A DNA stretch of 40,584 bases from Acidimicrobiaceae bacterium (GCA_002726315.1 PBSS01000022.1:1-40584); one strand, 5' to 3'. Positions 23,422 to 32,549 are shown, counted from the stretch's first letter. Numbers and translations: made by a program. Notes: a model not told the origin generated them from the sequence alone.

Positions 23422-24252
23422 TCAGGCCTCCACTGAGATGGCGTCGTGCCAGCGTCCAATTGCACGCTTCTGGACCCAACCGAAAAAGCCGAAGACCACC
23501 ACCCCGAGTAGCGAAGAAAGGATCACTGATGCCAGCAACTCTTCTCCTTGGAGCCTGCTGGCATGGCGTCGCAGGAGCTGTCCAATACCGGCGTCGCCCT
23601 TGCCGAAGAAGAAGTCGCCGACGATTGCGCCGATGACTGACAGGCCCGCTGAGATTCGGAGACCCGCAAAGACTGCCGGTAGGGCGGCTGGGAACATCAG
23701 TTTTTTGAGTCGTGTCACCCTGCTTGCGTGGTGGAGGGTGAACAAGTCGTGCGCTCCCTGTTCAGCTGAGTGCAGTCCAAAAAGCGTATTCACGATGATT
23801 GGGAACAGTGAGATCATGACGCAGACCACGACCCGGGACAGCGCTCCTGTGCCGAACCAGAAGGAGATAAGCGGAACGACTGCCAGAATAGGAATGGCCT
23901 GGAGGGTCACCATGTATGGAAAAATTGCCTTCTCGACAGTCTTGGCCTGGCTCATGAGAGTCGCCAGCGTGAAGCCGATCGAGATGGCGATGGCCAGGCC
24001 GATCAGAGCAATCTTGGTACTGGACCAGAGGGCCAGGAGTTCCTCGGTTCTGTTGTCTGAGTCAAGGAACCCCACCTCGATCACCTGGTGGATAGGACGC
24101 AGGAGAAAGCGGCGGCTTTCCTCGAGCACAAGGTACGAGATGCAGTACCAGAGGCCAACGAGGGCAAGCCCGAGTGCGATGGGAGGAAGGGTGGCCCTGG
24201 CGACATGCTCTGAGCGGCTCATTTCAGCAGTTGGCGTGCTGCCAGTCTTCAT
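23422..24252 (-). CDS. ABC transporter permease (SsuC/TauC/ThiX type)
   Basis: 276-residue inner-membrane permease with about six hydrophobic helices. The coupling-helix region and neighbouring wording (LQAIPILAVVPLISFWFG and GLRISAGLSVIGAIVGDFF) are typical of the nitrate/sulfonate/taurine/thiamine-precursor class. The first 17 residues are polar. It overlaps the ATPase stop by four bases and is translated after it. No substrate-binding protein of this class (NMT1/SsuA-like) lies nearby. Sulfonates, HMP-type thiamine precursors, riboflavin or aromatic/purine solutes are all possible cargo for this class. Confidence 0.92.
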   Translation of the reverse strand: MKTGSTPTAEMSRSEHVARATLPPIALGLALVGLWYCISYLVLEESRRFLLRPIHQVIEVGFLDSDNRTEELLALWSSTKIALIGLAIAISIGFTLATLMSQAKTVEKAIFPYMVTLQAIPILAVVPLISFWFGTGALSRVVVCVMISLFPIIVNTLFGLHSAEQGAHDLFTLHHASRVTRLKKLMFPAALPAVFAGLRISAGLSVIGAIVGDFFFGKGDAGIGQLLRRHASRLQGEELLASVILSSLLGVVVFGFFGWVQKRAIGRWHDAISVEA

Positions 24253-25007
24253 GAGTGCGACCCCCTCAATTCCACCGATATCTTCCCGCTCAACTCCGCA
24301 AAGGCCGGGTCGAACCTGAGGTTCGGTTCGCGTGGGTAGTCGAACGGAACATCGAACTCTGCGACTATTTGGCCTGGCCGGGCGGACATGACGAGAACCT
24401 TTGTCGACAGGAATACCGCCTCGCTGATTGAGTGGGTGATGAAGAGGCCCGCAAACCCCTCCTGGAGAAAGAGATGTTGTGTCTCGCTGTTCAGATGCTC
24501 GCGTGTGATCTCGTCGACAGCACCAAAGGGTTCATCAAAGAGAAACACCGGTGGCTTGAGCGTCAGCGACCTTGCGATGGAGCACCGCATCTTCATGCCG
24601 CCCGAGAGTGATTTGGGGTAGTGGTCCTCGAAGCCTTTCAGGCCGACGAGGTCGATCGCTTCCTGGGCCGCATGCTTGCGTTCGGCAACCGGTACGTCTT
24701 TTAGTTCGCTGAATAGCTCGACGTTGGCTCGTACCGTTCGCCACTGCAGGAGCGTGGCATCCTGGAAGACATATCCGAGGTGGTCCCGATCTACCGACAC
24801 GGAACCACTAGTCGGCTCAAGGAGTCCTGATGCAATTTTGAGCAGGGTTGATTTGCCGCATCCCGATGGACCAACAACTGTGACGAACTCGCCCTTATCT
24901 ACCGTGAAGGAGATGTCACGGAGAGCTTCAGTACCGTCAGGGAAGATCATCCCGATCTTGTCGAATGCTAGGCATCCGTCGGTTACTACACGGTTAGTTG
25001 TTACCAC
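24249..25007 (-). CDS. ABC transporter ATP-binding protein (SsuB/TauB/ThiZ type)
   Basis: 252 residues with Walker A GPSGCGKST (46-54), Q-loop Q80, signature LSGGM (132-136), Walker B VFLFDE (152-157) and H-loop H190. It energises the permease encoded by the next gene. The start is GTG 25007 with GGAGGA five bases upstream. The 147-base gap to the divergent LLM gene contains the inverted repeat TCAGG-N7-CCTGA (25048-25064), a possible operator or hairpin; no clear promoter pair was found in it. Confidence 0.94.
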   Translation of the reverse strand: MVTTNRVVTDGCLAFDKIGMIFPDGTEALRDISFTVDKGEFVTVVGPSGCGKSTLLKIASGLLEPTSGSVSVDRDHLGYVFQDATLLQWRTVRANVELFSELKDVPVAERKHAAQEAIDLVGLKGFEDHYPKSLSGGMKMRCSIARSLTLKPPVFLFDEPFGAVDEITREHLNSETQHLFLQEGFAGLFITHSISEAVFLSTKVLVMSARPGQIVAEFDVPFDYPREPNLRFDPAFAELSGKISVELRGSHS

Positions 25008-25154
25008 TCGTTCCTCCGCTGTGAGTTTCTAGCAACTGGTGGTCTACTCAGGGTTTGATCCTGAATCGGTAACGATAGCCACAACTGTGCACCGAGTCGA
25101 AACGGGCCTGGACCCAGTCCGGCCACGACTGGGCAGCCTGCGTCCGCCCCTCCT

Positions 25155-26318
25155 ATGTTGACCCGCATGCGCACCGGAGTTTTTTTGTTTGGCGGGGTCG
25201 AAATGGATGACGCAGGTCCCGGTTCTCCTATGCCGACCGACAGGCGCTATGGCCCTGAGGTGGTCTGGGAGGCGACTGAGCGGATAATCGACACGGCGGT
25301 GCGCTGCGAGGATCTTGGCTACGACTCCTTCTGGCTGACCGAGCACCACTTCCAATATGAGGGCTATGAGGTCGTACCAAACGGCATCCTCTTGGGTGCG
25401 GTGATAGCCGAACGCACCGAGCGCATCGGAATCGGAATGGCCTTCAACGTCGTCACCCAGTGGCATCCCCTGCGGTTAGCAGAGGACTTCGCCACGCTCC
25501 ACAACATTTCTGGCGGAAGGGCGATCCTAGGTGTGGGTAGGGGTACGGTCCCGCGGGAGGCAGAGGTGCTGGGTACGAAGATCGGGAGCTTTGACAACCC
25601 CGAGCAGGTCGAGGCCGACAGGCTCAACAGGATTCAGTTCGACGAGGCCATGCAGGTAATCAACTTGGCTTTGAAAGAGGAGCGGTTCTCATTCCACGGA
25701 GAGTTTTACGACTTCCCACCACAAGGCATCCCTGACCGGGGCGGTTTCGTCGAGGAACTCACCCTTGTGCCACAGCCCATCTACCCATTTGAGACATGGC
25801 AGGCGGTCACGTCACCTCCGACGTTGGAACAAGTGCCCCGCTGGGGGTGGGGTGGGGTTTTTTGGAATAACCATCCGACGTTTACGAAACAGAAGTGGGA
25901 CCGGTTCGGTGAGATCTGGGAGGAGGCCCATGGTCGGGCCCTCGAGCGGGGAGAACAGCGGATGCTGGTGCGGTGCGTGCACGTGGCGGACACCTACGAG
26001 CAGGCGATCGAGGAGGTCCGTCCCGGTCATGACGAGATGTGGAAGTTCCTTGGGCCCTACGGCTGGAGCAAGGGGTACATGGGGGAGGACGGTAGGCCGG
26101 CGGCACCAGGCCTGATCCCAACCCTGGAGGAATCCATTGACCAAAGGATTTGCTTGGTCGGCACCGCCGATGACGTGGGAGAGCAGATCGAGTGGTATCG
26201 GGACCTGCTCGGTGTCGAGAATCTGATGCTGTTTCCGATGATGCCAGGTGATTCCTACGGCGCGGTTGACGATCAGTTGAGCCGGCTGGCCACTGATGTC
26301 CTACCTAGGTTCCCCTGA
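25155..26318 (+). CDS. LLM-class flavin-dependent monooxygenase-like protein
   Basis: 387 residues, larger than the other three LLM proteins here and of the LuxA/limonene-monooxygenase style: GYDSFWLTEHHFQYEGYE, RIGIGMAFNVVTQWHPLRLAED and GGRAILGVGRGTVPREAEVLG. An FMN-dependent oxygenase reaction is more likely than F420 hydride transfer. ATG 25155 and ATG 25167 (MRTGVFLFGG) are both credible starts. RutA, the pyrimidine-ring-opening oxygenase, is of the same superfamily and size, but diagnostic residues were not checked. The phytoene-dehydrogenase-like gene follows 34 bases later. Confidence 0.87.
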   Translation: MLTRMRTGVFLFGGVEMDDAGPGSPMPTDRRYGPEVVWEATERIIDTAVRCEDLGYDSFWLTEHHFQYEGYEVVPNGILLGAVIAERTERIGIGMAFNVVTQWHPLRLAEDFATLHNISGGRAILGVGRGTVPREAEVLGTKIGSFDNPEQVEADRLNRIQFDEAMQVINLALKEERFSFHGEFYDFPPQGIPDRGGFVEELTLVPQPIYPFETWQAVTSPPTLEQVPRWGWGGVFWNNHPTFTKQKWDRFGEIWEEAHGRALERGEQRMLVRCVHVADTYEQAIEEVRPGHDEMWKFLGPYGWSKGYMGEDGRPAAPGLIPTLEESIDQRICLVGTADDVGEQIEWYRDLLGVENLMLFPMMPGDSYGAVDDQLSRLATDVLPRFP

Positions 26319-26352
26319 CCACACCGGACTAGGACTGACCAAGGGTGAGAAA

Positions 26353-27924
26353 GTGGCAGATGCAGAGGTAATCGTCGTTGGTGGGGGGCACAACGGCCTC
26401 ATCTGTGGTGCGTATCTCTCCCGGGCCGGGGTCGATACCCTCTTGTTGGAATCGAGGCCTGAGGTCGGTGGATGTACCTCTACTGTCAATGACCTTGGTG
26501 CACGTTTCAACATTTGCCACTGTGAGCACACTCTCATCAGGGCCATGCCGATTGCCGACGAACTCGGCCTTGCTGACCATGGCCTTTGCTACGTGGAGCC
26601 CGACGCCGGTGCTGTTTTTGCTTTCCACGATGGTGCCGAGCCATGGGTCGTATTTCCGGATGCGGAGCAGACCGTCGAAGGCCTGGCAGCCTCCTATCCG
26701 CATCAGGTGGATGCCTATCGCAGGTACCTGCTCGACGCCATGCCGGTTGCCGAGTTGGCGGTTGACATTGCACGGACGATTCCGTCAGCACAGCACTTTG
26801 CTGGTGTCGCCCTGCGCCATCGGACCCGGTGCCTGGCCCGCCTGTTGGATTGGTCACGCTCCAGCGCCAGTGATGTTCTTGCTAGGTACTTCGATGACTG
26901 GCACCTCTCGATGCCGGGAATCACCTGGGGCCCCAGCATCTGGGGTCTTCCTCCCGACACGCCTGGAACGGGCCTCACCGCAATCAACTACGTCATGCAC
27001 CACCTTGTGCCGAGCGGTCGACCGGTCGGTGGTAGCGGAGCCCTGACCGACTCCCTGCGCTCGGCAATGGAGTCCTCTGGTGGGCGTGTCAGGTGCGCCA
27101 GTCGAGTCGACAGTTTGGTCGTGGACGACGGAAGAGTCACGGGTGTTCGTCTAACCGACGGTTCGCTCCTGACGGCCCACGTGGTCGTAGCCGCATGCGA
27201 CCCGGCACGTGTATTCGTGGACTGGCTGGGTGACCTGCCGCCAGTGGCCCGCCGTTGCGCGGAGCGCTGGCGCAAGATGCCGGTGTCTGAAGGGTTCGAG
27301 TCCAAGGTTGATGCAGTCCTCACGGGAAGGCCGACCCCGGCATGGGGTTCCAGTTTGGCCGACCGCCATCCCGACCTGGACCAGTTGGGTCAGTCCGTGT
27401 GCGTGTCGCCCTCACCTGACCAGGTGGCAGATGCCCACATCGCTAAGGCGAAGGGAAGGGTGGCAGAACTGCCGACGCTCCTGCTCGACTTTCCATCCAT
27501 AGCCGATCCCACGATGTCTCCCGGTGAGGGTCGACACGTGCTTAGTCTCGAGGTCCTATTCACCCCCTACGCCCTGGTGGGCGGATGGGAGGGGTCGGCT
27601 GAACCGGAACGCTGGTTGGAACTGTGGGCTGGGATGATGGAACCTGGGGCGCTCGGCCTTATTGAATCTTGGCGGGCGATGACCCCAATTCGTTATGAGA
27701 ACGAGTTCGCCATGCACAGGGGCCACACTCCGTCGTGTGCGGTCACGCCCCTAGCAGCATTCTTGGGTCGACCCCGTGAGACGACCCGGTACCGCACGCC
27801 TGTCAAGGGCCTCTATCTGTCGGGTGCAGGAACCTTCCCTGGAGCGGGCGTCGTGGGAGCTTCGGGGCGCAATGCCGCCGATGCTGTTCACCGGGACATC
27901 CGAGGGGACTCCCTTTTCAGATGA
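26353..27924 (+). CDS. Phytoene-dehydrogenase-like FAD-dependent oxidoreductase
   Basis: About 523 residues of the COG1233 flavoprotein group. The dinucleotide-binding motif VIVVGGGHNGLICGAYLSRA is followed by ESRPEVGG, and the C-terminal FAD contact LYLSGAGTFPGAGVVG is intact. Members desaturate carotenoids or oxidise other C-C or C-N bonds; no carotenoid genes are nearby, so a catabolic oxidase/dehydrogenase is more plausible. GTG 26353 is chosen because it gives the normal N-terminus just before the FAD motif; an upstream ATG at 26296 would overlap the LLM gene by 23 bases. It probably shares a transcript with the LLM gene. Confidence 0.87.
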   Translation: MADAEVIVVGGGHNGLICGAYLSRAGVDTLLLESRPEVGGCTSTVNDLGARFNICHCEHTLIRAMPIADELGLADHGLCYVEPDAGAVFAFHDGAEPWVVFPDAEQTVEGLAASYPHQVDAYRRYLLDAMPVAELAVDIARTIPSAQHFAGVALRHRTRCLARLLDWSRSSASDVLARYFDDWHLSMPGITWGPSIWGLPPDTPGTGLTAINYVMHHLVPSGRPVGGSGALTDSLRSAMESSGGRVRCASRVDSLVVDDGRVTGVRLTDGSLLTAHVVVAACDPARVFVDWLGDLPPVARRCAERWRKMPVSEGFESKVDAVLTGRPTPAWGSSLADRHPDLDQLGQSVCVSPSPDQVADAHIAKAKGRVAELPTLLLDFPSIADPTMSPGEGRHVLSLEVLFTPYALVGGWEGSAEPERWLELWAGMMEPGALGLIESWRAMTPIRYENEFAMHRGHTPSCAVTPLAAFLGRPRETTRYRTPVKGLYLSGAGTFPGAGVVGASGRNAADAVHRDIRGDSLFR

Positions 27925-27958
27925 AAGTCGGATCACGCCAAAACGCATCGCCCAAGTT

Positions 27959-27975
27959 CCCATAGTCGTCATGGG
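27959..27975. terminator. Possible terminator between convergent genes
   Basis: CCCAT-N7-ATGGG sits 34 bases after the flavoprotein stop and directly before the minus-strand UbiD stop. The stem can be lengthened by wobble pairs and one mismatch. No T-run. Confidence 0.33.
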
Positions 27976-27978
27976 GCT

Positions 27979-29322
27979 TCAGGTCATGTATCTGGCTAGG
28001 TCCACGGGCGCATATGTCACGCGCTCTCCGTAGTCGCGCCGTTCTCTCTTGTAGGTGGCGTCGATGCCGACCTTCGTGCTGACCCCCCGCTGGTCTGCGG
28101 TCGGGTCCATCTCATGACCTTGGGCATAGGGAATGCTGAAGACGTCATCATCCCAGTGGACGCGGTTGGTTAAGGCCCAGTGCAACTCAGATGGCGCATA
28201 GATGTCGATGTCGCGGTCAACGACGATGACATTGCGAATGTTGATGTGGGCGGCCATGGCTGCCATGGCCAGGTTCTTCGGGCCTCCGGGATTATCTCTG
28301 TCGACCTGGATGACTGCAAGGAAGCCGTTGCCATAGGGCGGAATGTGGACATCGGCTGCAGGATCCAAATGGCGTACGAACCGACGCAACAACGGTTCCC
28401 TCGGCAGCACGTTGCCTATGTACACGTGCTCATACCAGCCGGGGATGATTGTCTGGTATATCGGGTTATCCCGCCATGAGATCGACTTCACCTCGAAGGT
28501 AGGGCTGTTCCAGGACTCTCCGTGGTAGCCGTGGAACTCGGCTAGAGGACCCTCAGGTTCGCGGTTGGCTGGGTGCAGCATCCCCTCGATGACGATCTCG
28601 GCGGATGCAGGAATGTCGATGTCGACGGTGGTCCCCCTGCAGACCTCAGTGCCGGTTCCGCGGATTGCACCGGCGATGAACAACTCGTCCACCGGGGTCT
28701 TTACACCGGCAGCGATCATCACCGCTGGATCTAAACCGATGGCCAACGCCACCGGAAACGGTGAATCTGGCTCGTTGCGAGACTTCCAGAAGGTGCCGAC
28801 ATCGCGCCATTCGTTGACGTTGAAACCAAATCTCGTTGGCCCCAGCTTGAACATGCGGTTGTATCCGAGGTTGCCCCTTCCCGACACAGGATCCTTTGCC
28901 ACAGTCACGGCACCGGTGATGAAGGCCCCTCCGTCGCCTCGACTGTGTATCGGGATCGGCAGGTCAGCGTCGACAACGTCGTCTCCTGATACCCGGTTCG
29001 CGTGCCACGCTGCGTTCTCGACGCGAACCGGAGAGATTCCGTTGGCAGGTTCGAGTACATCCTCCATTACGTCGATGATCTCATCCGGACCACACCCCAG
29101 GGCAACGGCGGTCTGCCGGCGTGATGTGACCCCGCCACAAAAGATGGGCCAAGGGCTTCCATCCACATTCTCAAACAGTCCTGCACCGGCTCCCGACTGG
29201 GCCAATGCCGCGCCCACATCGGCCAGTTCATGTCGGATCGAGACCTGACGTTTGATTCGGGCCAACAGGCCATCGGATTCGAGTGCGTCTATGAAACTGC
29301 GTAAGTCCCTGATCTCGGTCAC
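27979..29322 (-). CDS. UbiD-family prenylated-FMN-dependent decarboxylase
   Basis: 447 residues. UbiD enzymes reversibly decarboxylate aromatic, heteroaromatic or unsaturated acids with prenyl-FMN. The catalytic R/E/E set is visible: R156 in NLGYNRMF, and E257 and E262 in the invariant EGPLAE-type segment followed by FHGYHG. The N-terminal (RDLRSFIDALESDGLLARI) and C-terminal (DRDIDIYAPSELHWAL) regions are standard. The UbiX that makes its cofactor is encoded 1.4 kb away on the other strand. Heteroaromatic acids such as imidazole, pyrrole or pyrimidine carboxylates are known UbiD-type substrates and would suit the neighbouring amidohydrolases; that is inference. Confidence 0.92.
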   Translation of the reverse strand: MTEIRDLRSFIDALESDGLLARIKRQVSIRHELADVGAALAQSGAGAGLFENVDGSPWPIFCGGVTSRRQTAVALGCGPDEIIDVMEDVLEPANGISPVRVENAAWHANRVSGDDVVDADLPIPIHSRGDGGAFITGAVTVAKDPVSGRGNLGYNRMFKLGPTRFGFNVNEWRDVGTFWKSRNEPDSPFPVALAIGLDPAVMIAAGVKTPVDELFIAGAIRGTGTEVCRGTTVDIDIPASAEIVIEGMLHPANREPEGPLAEFHGYHGESWNSPTFEVKSISWRDNPIYQTIIPGWYEHVYIGNVLPREPLLRRFVRHLDPAADVHIPPYGNGFLAVIQVDRDNPGGPKNLAMAAMAAHINIRNVIVVDRDIDIYAPSELHWALTNRVHWDDDVFSIPYAQGHEMDPTADQRGVSTKVGIDATYKRERRDYGERVTYAPVDLARYMT

Positions 29323-29364
29323 CGCTGGATCCTATGACAACCGCACATTGCGGTGACAGTCGGC

Positions 29365-30600
29365 TCAGCTGGCTCGGTGGATGCTGATCTGCTGGTCAGC
29401 TGATGCGACCAGGACACCGTGTCGGAAGACACGTCGTGACATCGGGGCGTCGGCGATTGCCGCCCGTATCGACGGTGCATCTATCGCTACGAGGTCGGCA
29501 ACGTCGCCCGGTTGGATAGACGCTTCTGGGAGGCCGAGGGCTTGTCGGCCGCAGGTGCTGACCATCGAGTAGGAATCGGCAGGGGACTGGTGCCCGGCCA
29601 TCACCAGCAGGCTGGCGGTCTCCAGGGGGTCGCTGCGGCCGACCAGGTTGAACGGGTCCTGGACGTTGTCGGCTCCGGCGGCAACCACTACGCCGGCCTC
29701 ACGGAGAGCAGCGATTGCAGTAAGGCCACGTGGCGTGGCCGTCGGGACACCACGGCCTTGGAGAAAAAGGTTGGTCTGGGGGAGGGGAAACACTGAGATC
29801 CCGGCTTCCGCCACCCGGGCCGCGATCTCAGCCTGGACCTCGGGGGACTGCATGCCAAGGCTCACACAGTGGCTCGCTGACACCGGGTGGGCGAAACCGG
29901 TATCGATGACCTGGCGGGCCAGGTCGCGGAGGGTCAAGACAGAGGGGTCCAGGTCCTCGTCCATGTGGAGGTCGAGTCCGATTCCGGCTTCGGTAGCAAC
30001 CTCGAGTGCATGGCCGATGAGGCCTGGACCATCCGGGTCGAGATGTGGGCAACCACCGACTAGGTCTGCTCCGGCCTCTATGGCTGCCGTCAGCGCAGCC
30101 CTGTTCGTCCTTCCCTCCTGGCCGGTCATCGGAACATTCGTGAGGGCAACGATTTGGACGTCGATGAGACCCTCCATGTGCCGCCGGGCCTCAAGGACAG
30201 CCTCGAGGCCTTGGGTGCCGTTACCCACGTTCACGTGTGTACGTACGGCTGTAACGCCATGGACGAGGAGCAGTTCCATGGCGGTGAGGGCCCTATTGGC
30301 GGTGTCTTCGAAACTGAACTGCCCAGCCGAGGCAGCAGAAACCCATGCGTCGATGGCCCCTTCAAGGTCACCCGTGGCGTTGGGCACAGACTCAGCGGTG
30401 AGTGCTTTGTCAAGGTGGGCATGGGGCTCAGTCATGGCTGGCAGGATCAGCCAACCGTCAAGCATTTCGCAGGGGAGGTTGGCGAAGTCCTCCACTCCGG
30501 CCTCGTGTACCCCGTGTACCAGCCCGTCAAGTGTATGGATGTCCACCTGCCGGCCATCGACCAGCCTGGCATCCCGCAAGACCAACTCAGTTGTCTCCAT
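29365..30600 (-). CDS. Cytosine-deaminase-like amidohydrolase
   Basis: 411 residues with metal ligands H60/H62 in EPHAHLDK, H in LDLHMDED, SASHCVSLG and the aspartate in AAGADNVQDPF. The PHAHLDK and D-N-x-x-D-P patterns mark the CodA/isoguanine deaminase/N-isopropylammelide branch rather than the TRZ/ATZ branch of the other paralogues. A likely reaction is deamination of an exocyclic amino group on a pyrimidine- or purine-like ring, or opening of a cyclic amide. It lies 42 bases upstream of ubiD on the same strand, so the two are probably co-transcribed, which would pair deamination with decarboxylation. Confidence 0.88.
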   Translation of the reverse strand: METTELVLRDARLVDGRQVDIHTLDGLVHGVHEAGVEDFANLPCEMLDGWLILPAMTEPHAHLDKALTAESVPNATGDLEGAIDAWVSAASAGQFSFEDTANRALTAMELLLVHGVTAVRTHVNVGNGTQGLEAVLEARRHMEGLIDVQIVALTNVPMTGQEGRTNRAALTAAIEAGADLVGGCPHLDPDGPGLIGHALEVATEAGIGLDLHMDEDLDPSVLTLRDLARQVIDTGFAHPVSASHCVSLGMQSPEVQAEIAARVAEAGISVFPLPQTNLFLQGRGVPTATPRGLTAIAALREAGVVVAAGADNVQDPFNLVGRSDPLETASLLVMAGHQSPADSYSMVSTCGRQALGLPEASIQPGDVADLVAIDAPSIRAAIADAPMSRRVFRHGVLVASADQQISIHRAS

Positions 30601-30751
30601 GGCACTCCACCTTCAGGGCTTTGGCTTAGATCGATGCTACTGATCGACTCTGGGTTAGCAGTACCGGAAGGGGATGGCTGCGTACGTCATGGTAGGAATA
30701 GTCGCATGGGTAGGTTCATATCGAACACGTTGTCAGAACGGGGTTGACGTA

Positions 30752-31336
30752 ATGAGACGGGTGATTCTGGGCTTGACCGGGGCCAGTGGGGCTGCGTACG
30801 GGGTTCGGGCACTCGAGATGCTGGCCAAGTTGGACGATGTTGAGTCACACCTGATTGTGACCACGGCGGGTCGCTTGACGATCGGACTCGAGACCGACCG
30901 TTCGATGGTCGAGGTGGAGGGTCTTGCCGATGTCGTCCATCCGGTAAGGGACATCTCTGCCGGCCCTGCGAGCGGGTCGTTCAGGTCGGCTGGGATGCTT
31001 GTTGCCCCCTGCTCGATCAGGGCACTGTCGGCTATTGCCAACTCTCACAGTGCGGACCTTCTGGTCAGGGCAGCTGACGTGACACTCAAGGAACGGAGGC
31101 CGTTGGTGCTGATGGTCAGGGAGGCGCCTTTGCACCTAGGACACCTCCGTCTCATGTCCCGGGTGGTTGAGATGGGTGGGATCGTCTTTCCCCCGGTTCC
31201 AGCCCTCTACACGTGCCCTGACGACTTGGAAGAAGTCGTCTCCCATACCGCTGCCCGGGCACTTGACCTGTTGGGCATCGACGTTGATGGTATGGACCGC
31301 TGGACTGGGCTGGATGGGGCAGCAGCGACAGATTGA
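30752..31336 (+). CDS. ubiX: UbiX flavin prenyltransferase
   Basis: 194 residues, the normal UbiX length. It prenylates FMN to give the UbiD cofactor. Recognisable parts are VILGLTGASGAAYGVRALE at the FMN site, LVAPCSIRALSAIAN, RRPLVLMVREAPL and the C-terminal PALYTCPDDLEEVVSH. ATG 30752 is used because the conserved sequence starts there; a longer frame to 30674 lacks conservation. It is divergent from the CodA-like gene. The 151-base gap between them holds the inverted repeat TCGAT-N7-ATCGA (30631-30647), a possible operator. Confidence 0.92.
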   Translation: MRRVILGLTGASGAAYGVRALEMLAKLDDVESHLIVTTAGRLTIGLETDRSMVEVEGLADVVHPVRDISAGPASGSFRSAGMLVAPCSIRALSAIANSHSADLLVRAADVTLKERRPLVLMVREAPLHLGHLRLMSRVVEMGGIVFPPVPALYTCPDDLEEVVSHTAARALDLLGIDVDGMDRWTGLDGAAATD

Positions 31337-31356
31337 CAGCTTCTGGAGTCCCAGCA

Positions 31357-31380
31357 TTGGGTTGGTCCGGAGCGACCCAA
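31357..31380 (+). terminator. Stem-loop between ubiX and the creatininase-family gene
   Basis: TTGGGT-N12-ACCCAA, with an inner alternative GGTC/GACC pairing, lies 20 bases after the ubiX stop and 27 before the next start. It may end or attenuate the ubiX transcript. Confidence 0.35.
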
Positions 31381-31407
31381 ACCTCGTCCGTTGGTTAGGG
31401 TTGCCCC

Positions 31408-32178
31408 ATGTCAGGCCGTCTTGCCAACCTGTCGGGACCGGGCGTCACGGATGCGATCGGTACCGACTCGGTAGTTCTGCTACCCGTTGGCGCCATCGAA
31501 CAGCATGGTCCTCACCTGCCCATGTCGGTAGATGCCGTCATCGCCGACGAGGTGGCCTCGGCGGTCCTGGCCGCCGTCTGCGACGACGTTGACCTCTGGT
31601 TACTGCCAACCCTGACCGTGTCCAAGTCGACTGAGCACGCGTGGTCCCCCGGAACCCTGTGTTTGAGATCCGAGACGATGCTGCAGGTTCTTGATGACAT
31701 CGCCACCTGCGTGGCCGGTACCTCAGCGCGCAGGCTCGTGTTCCTAAATGCCCATGGTGGCAATACCTCGCTTCTGTCGGTGGCCTGCCGTGACATCCGG
31801 GTGAGGCATGACCTATTGACCTTCCTCGTGCATCCGTCCCTTCCGCCGGCGTCCGGTGGTACAAGCACTAAAGAAGAACTTGGCATGGGTATCCATGGTG
31901 GCCTCAACGAGACCTCAGTTTTCGCCCATCTAAGGCCTGAAGAGGTCAACATGGACCTCGCCGTGCGCCGTGTCCCCGAATGGATGGCAGACAATGCATC
32001 GGTGCGTTTCGGTGGTTCTGTCCAGTTCGGGTGGACAAGCCGGGATTTCGGACCCGATGGCCACATCGGTGACCCCACCGGAGCCAACCCCGAGTTGGGC
32101 CGTGAACTGTTTGATGCAGCCGCAGCGGGCCTCGCCGATCAGGTGCGCGAGATCGCCGGGTTCGACTTCAGGGCCTGA
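31408..32178 (+). CDS. Creatininase-family amidohydrolase
   Basis: 256 residues of the creatininase / FAPy deformylase (ArfB) / MftE family, metal-dependent hydrolases of cyclic or formyl amides. The metal-binding signature is PVGAIEQHGPHLPMSVD (E31, H33, D42), with LNAHGGN (H116) and GIHGGLNETS (H163, E168). Creatininase opens the creatinine ring, and other members hydrolyse formamidopyrimidine amides or peptide-derived redox cofactor precursors. With deaminases and UbiD/UbiX next to it, cyclic amide or imidazolone ring opening is a reasonable guess. No mycofactocin genes are visible, which makes an MftE role less likely. Confidence 0.9.
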   Translation: MSGRLANLSGPGVTDAIGTDSVVLLPVGAIEQHGPHLPMSVDAVIADEVASAVLAAVCDDVDLWLLPTLTVSKSTEHAWSPGTLCLRSETMLQVLDDIATCVAGTSARRLVFLNAHGGNTSLLSVACRDIRVRHDLLTFLVHPSLPPASGGTSTKEELGMGIHGGLNETSVFAHLRPEEVNMDLAVRRVPEWMADNASVRFGGSVQFGWTSRDFGPDGHIGDPTGANPELGRELFDAAAAGLADQVREIAGFDFRA

Positions 32179-32226
32179 GTACTGTTTCCCGACTGCGAGT
32201 ATCTGGTGCATGATGACCCGGTGCAG

Positions 32227-32454
32227 ATGATTGCCGAATTCACCATTGAACCCTTTGTAGAAGGTGATCCTGGACCCCACGTGCTGGCAGCTATTCAGGT
32301 CGCAGAATCAGCCGGTTTGACCGTGGAGGTCGGACCGTTCGGCACGGCGGTCAGCGGTGACCCCGAAACGATCCTGTCTACGGTGGAAGGAATCCTCAGG
32401 GCCGCAGTAGCCAACGGAGCCAACCGGGTTTCTCTCCAACTGAATGCCACATGA
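32227..32454 (+). CDS. Small thiamine-binding-fold protein (MTH1187/YkoF-like)
   Basis: 75 residues. IAEFTIEPF at the start, the GLTVEVGPFGTAVSGDPE middle and RVSLQLNAT at the end match the small ferredoxin-fold family PF01910, members of which bind thiamine or related pyrimidines (YkoF) and others of which have no known role. ATG 32227 or GTG 32221 can be the start. It follows the creatininase-family gene by 48 bases and may be co-transcribed. Downstream, 132 bases separate it from the lipoprotein gene. Confidence 0.72.
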   Translation: MIAEFTIEPFVEGDPGPHVLAAIQVAESAGLTVEVGPFGTAVSGDPETILSTVEGILRAAVANGANRVSLQLNAT

Positions 32455-32549
32455 TCAGCTGACCTCATCCTCGTCAAACGGCAGCGTGTTAGCAGAAAAC
32501 CTGAAAGGATGCAGGACGCCTAGAGGCGGGATTGGCTGGGCTCGATGCG

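Noticed and set aside
23438-24319. Plus-strand frame of 293 codons
   Set aside because: Opposite the ABC permease and the end of the ATPase gene. It is rich in Pro/Arg/Ser, as expected for a shadow frame.
30712-30733. Second LexA-like site before ubiX
   Set aside because: ATCGAACACGTTGTC has one good half-site but the other half is TGTC, not GTTC, so the palindrome fails.
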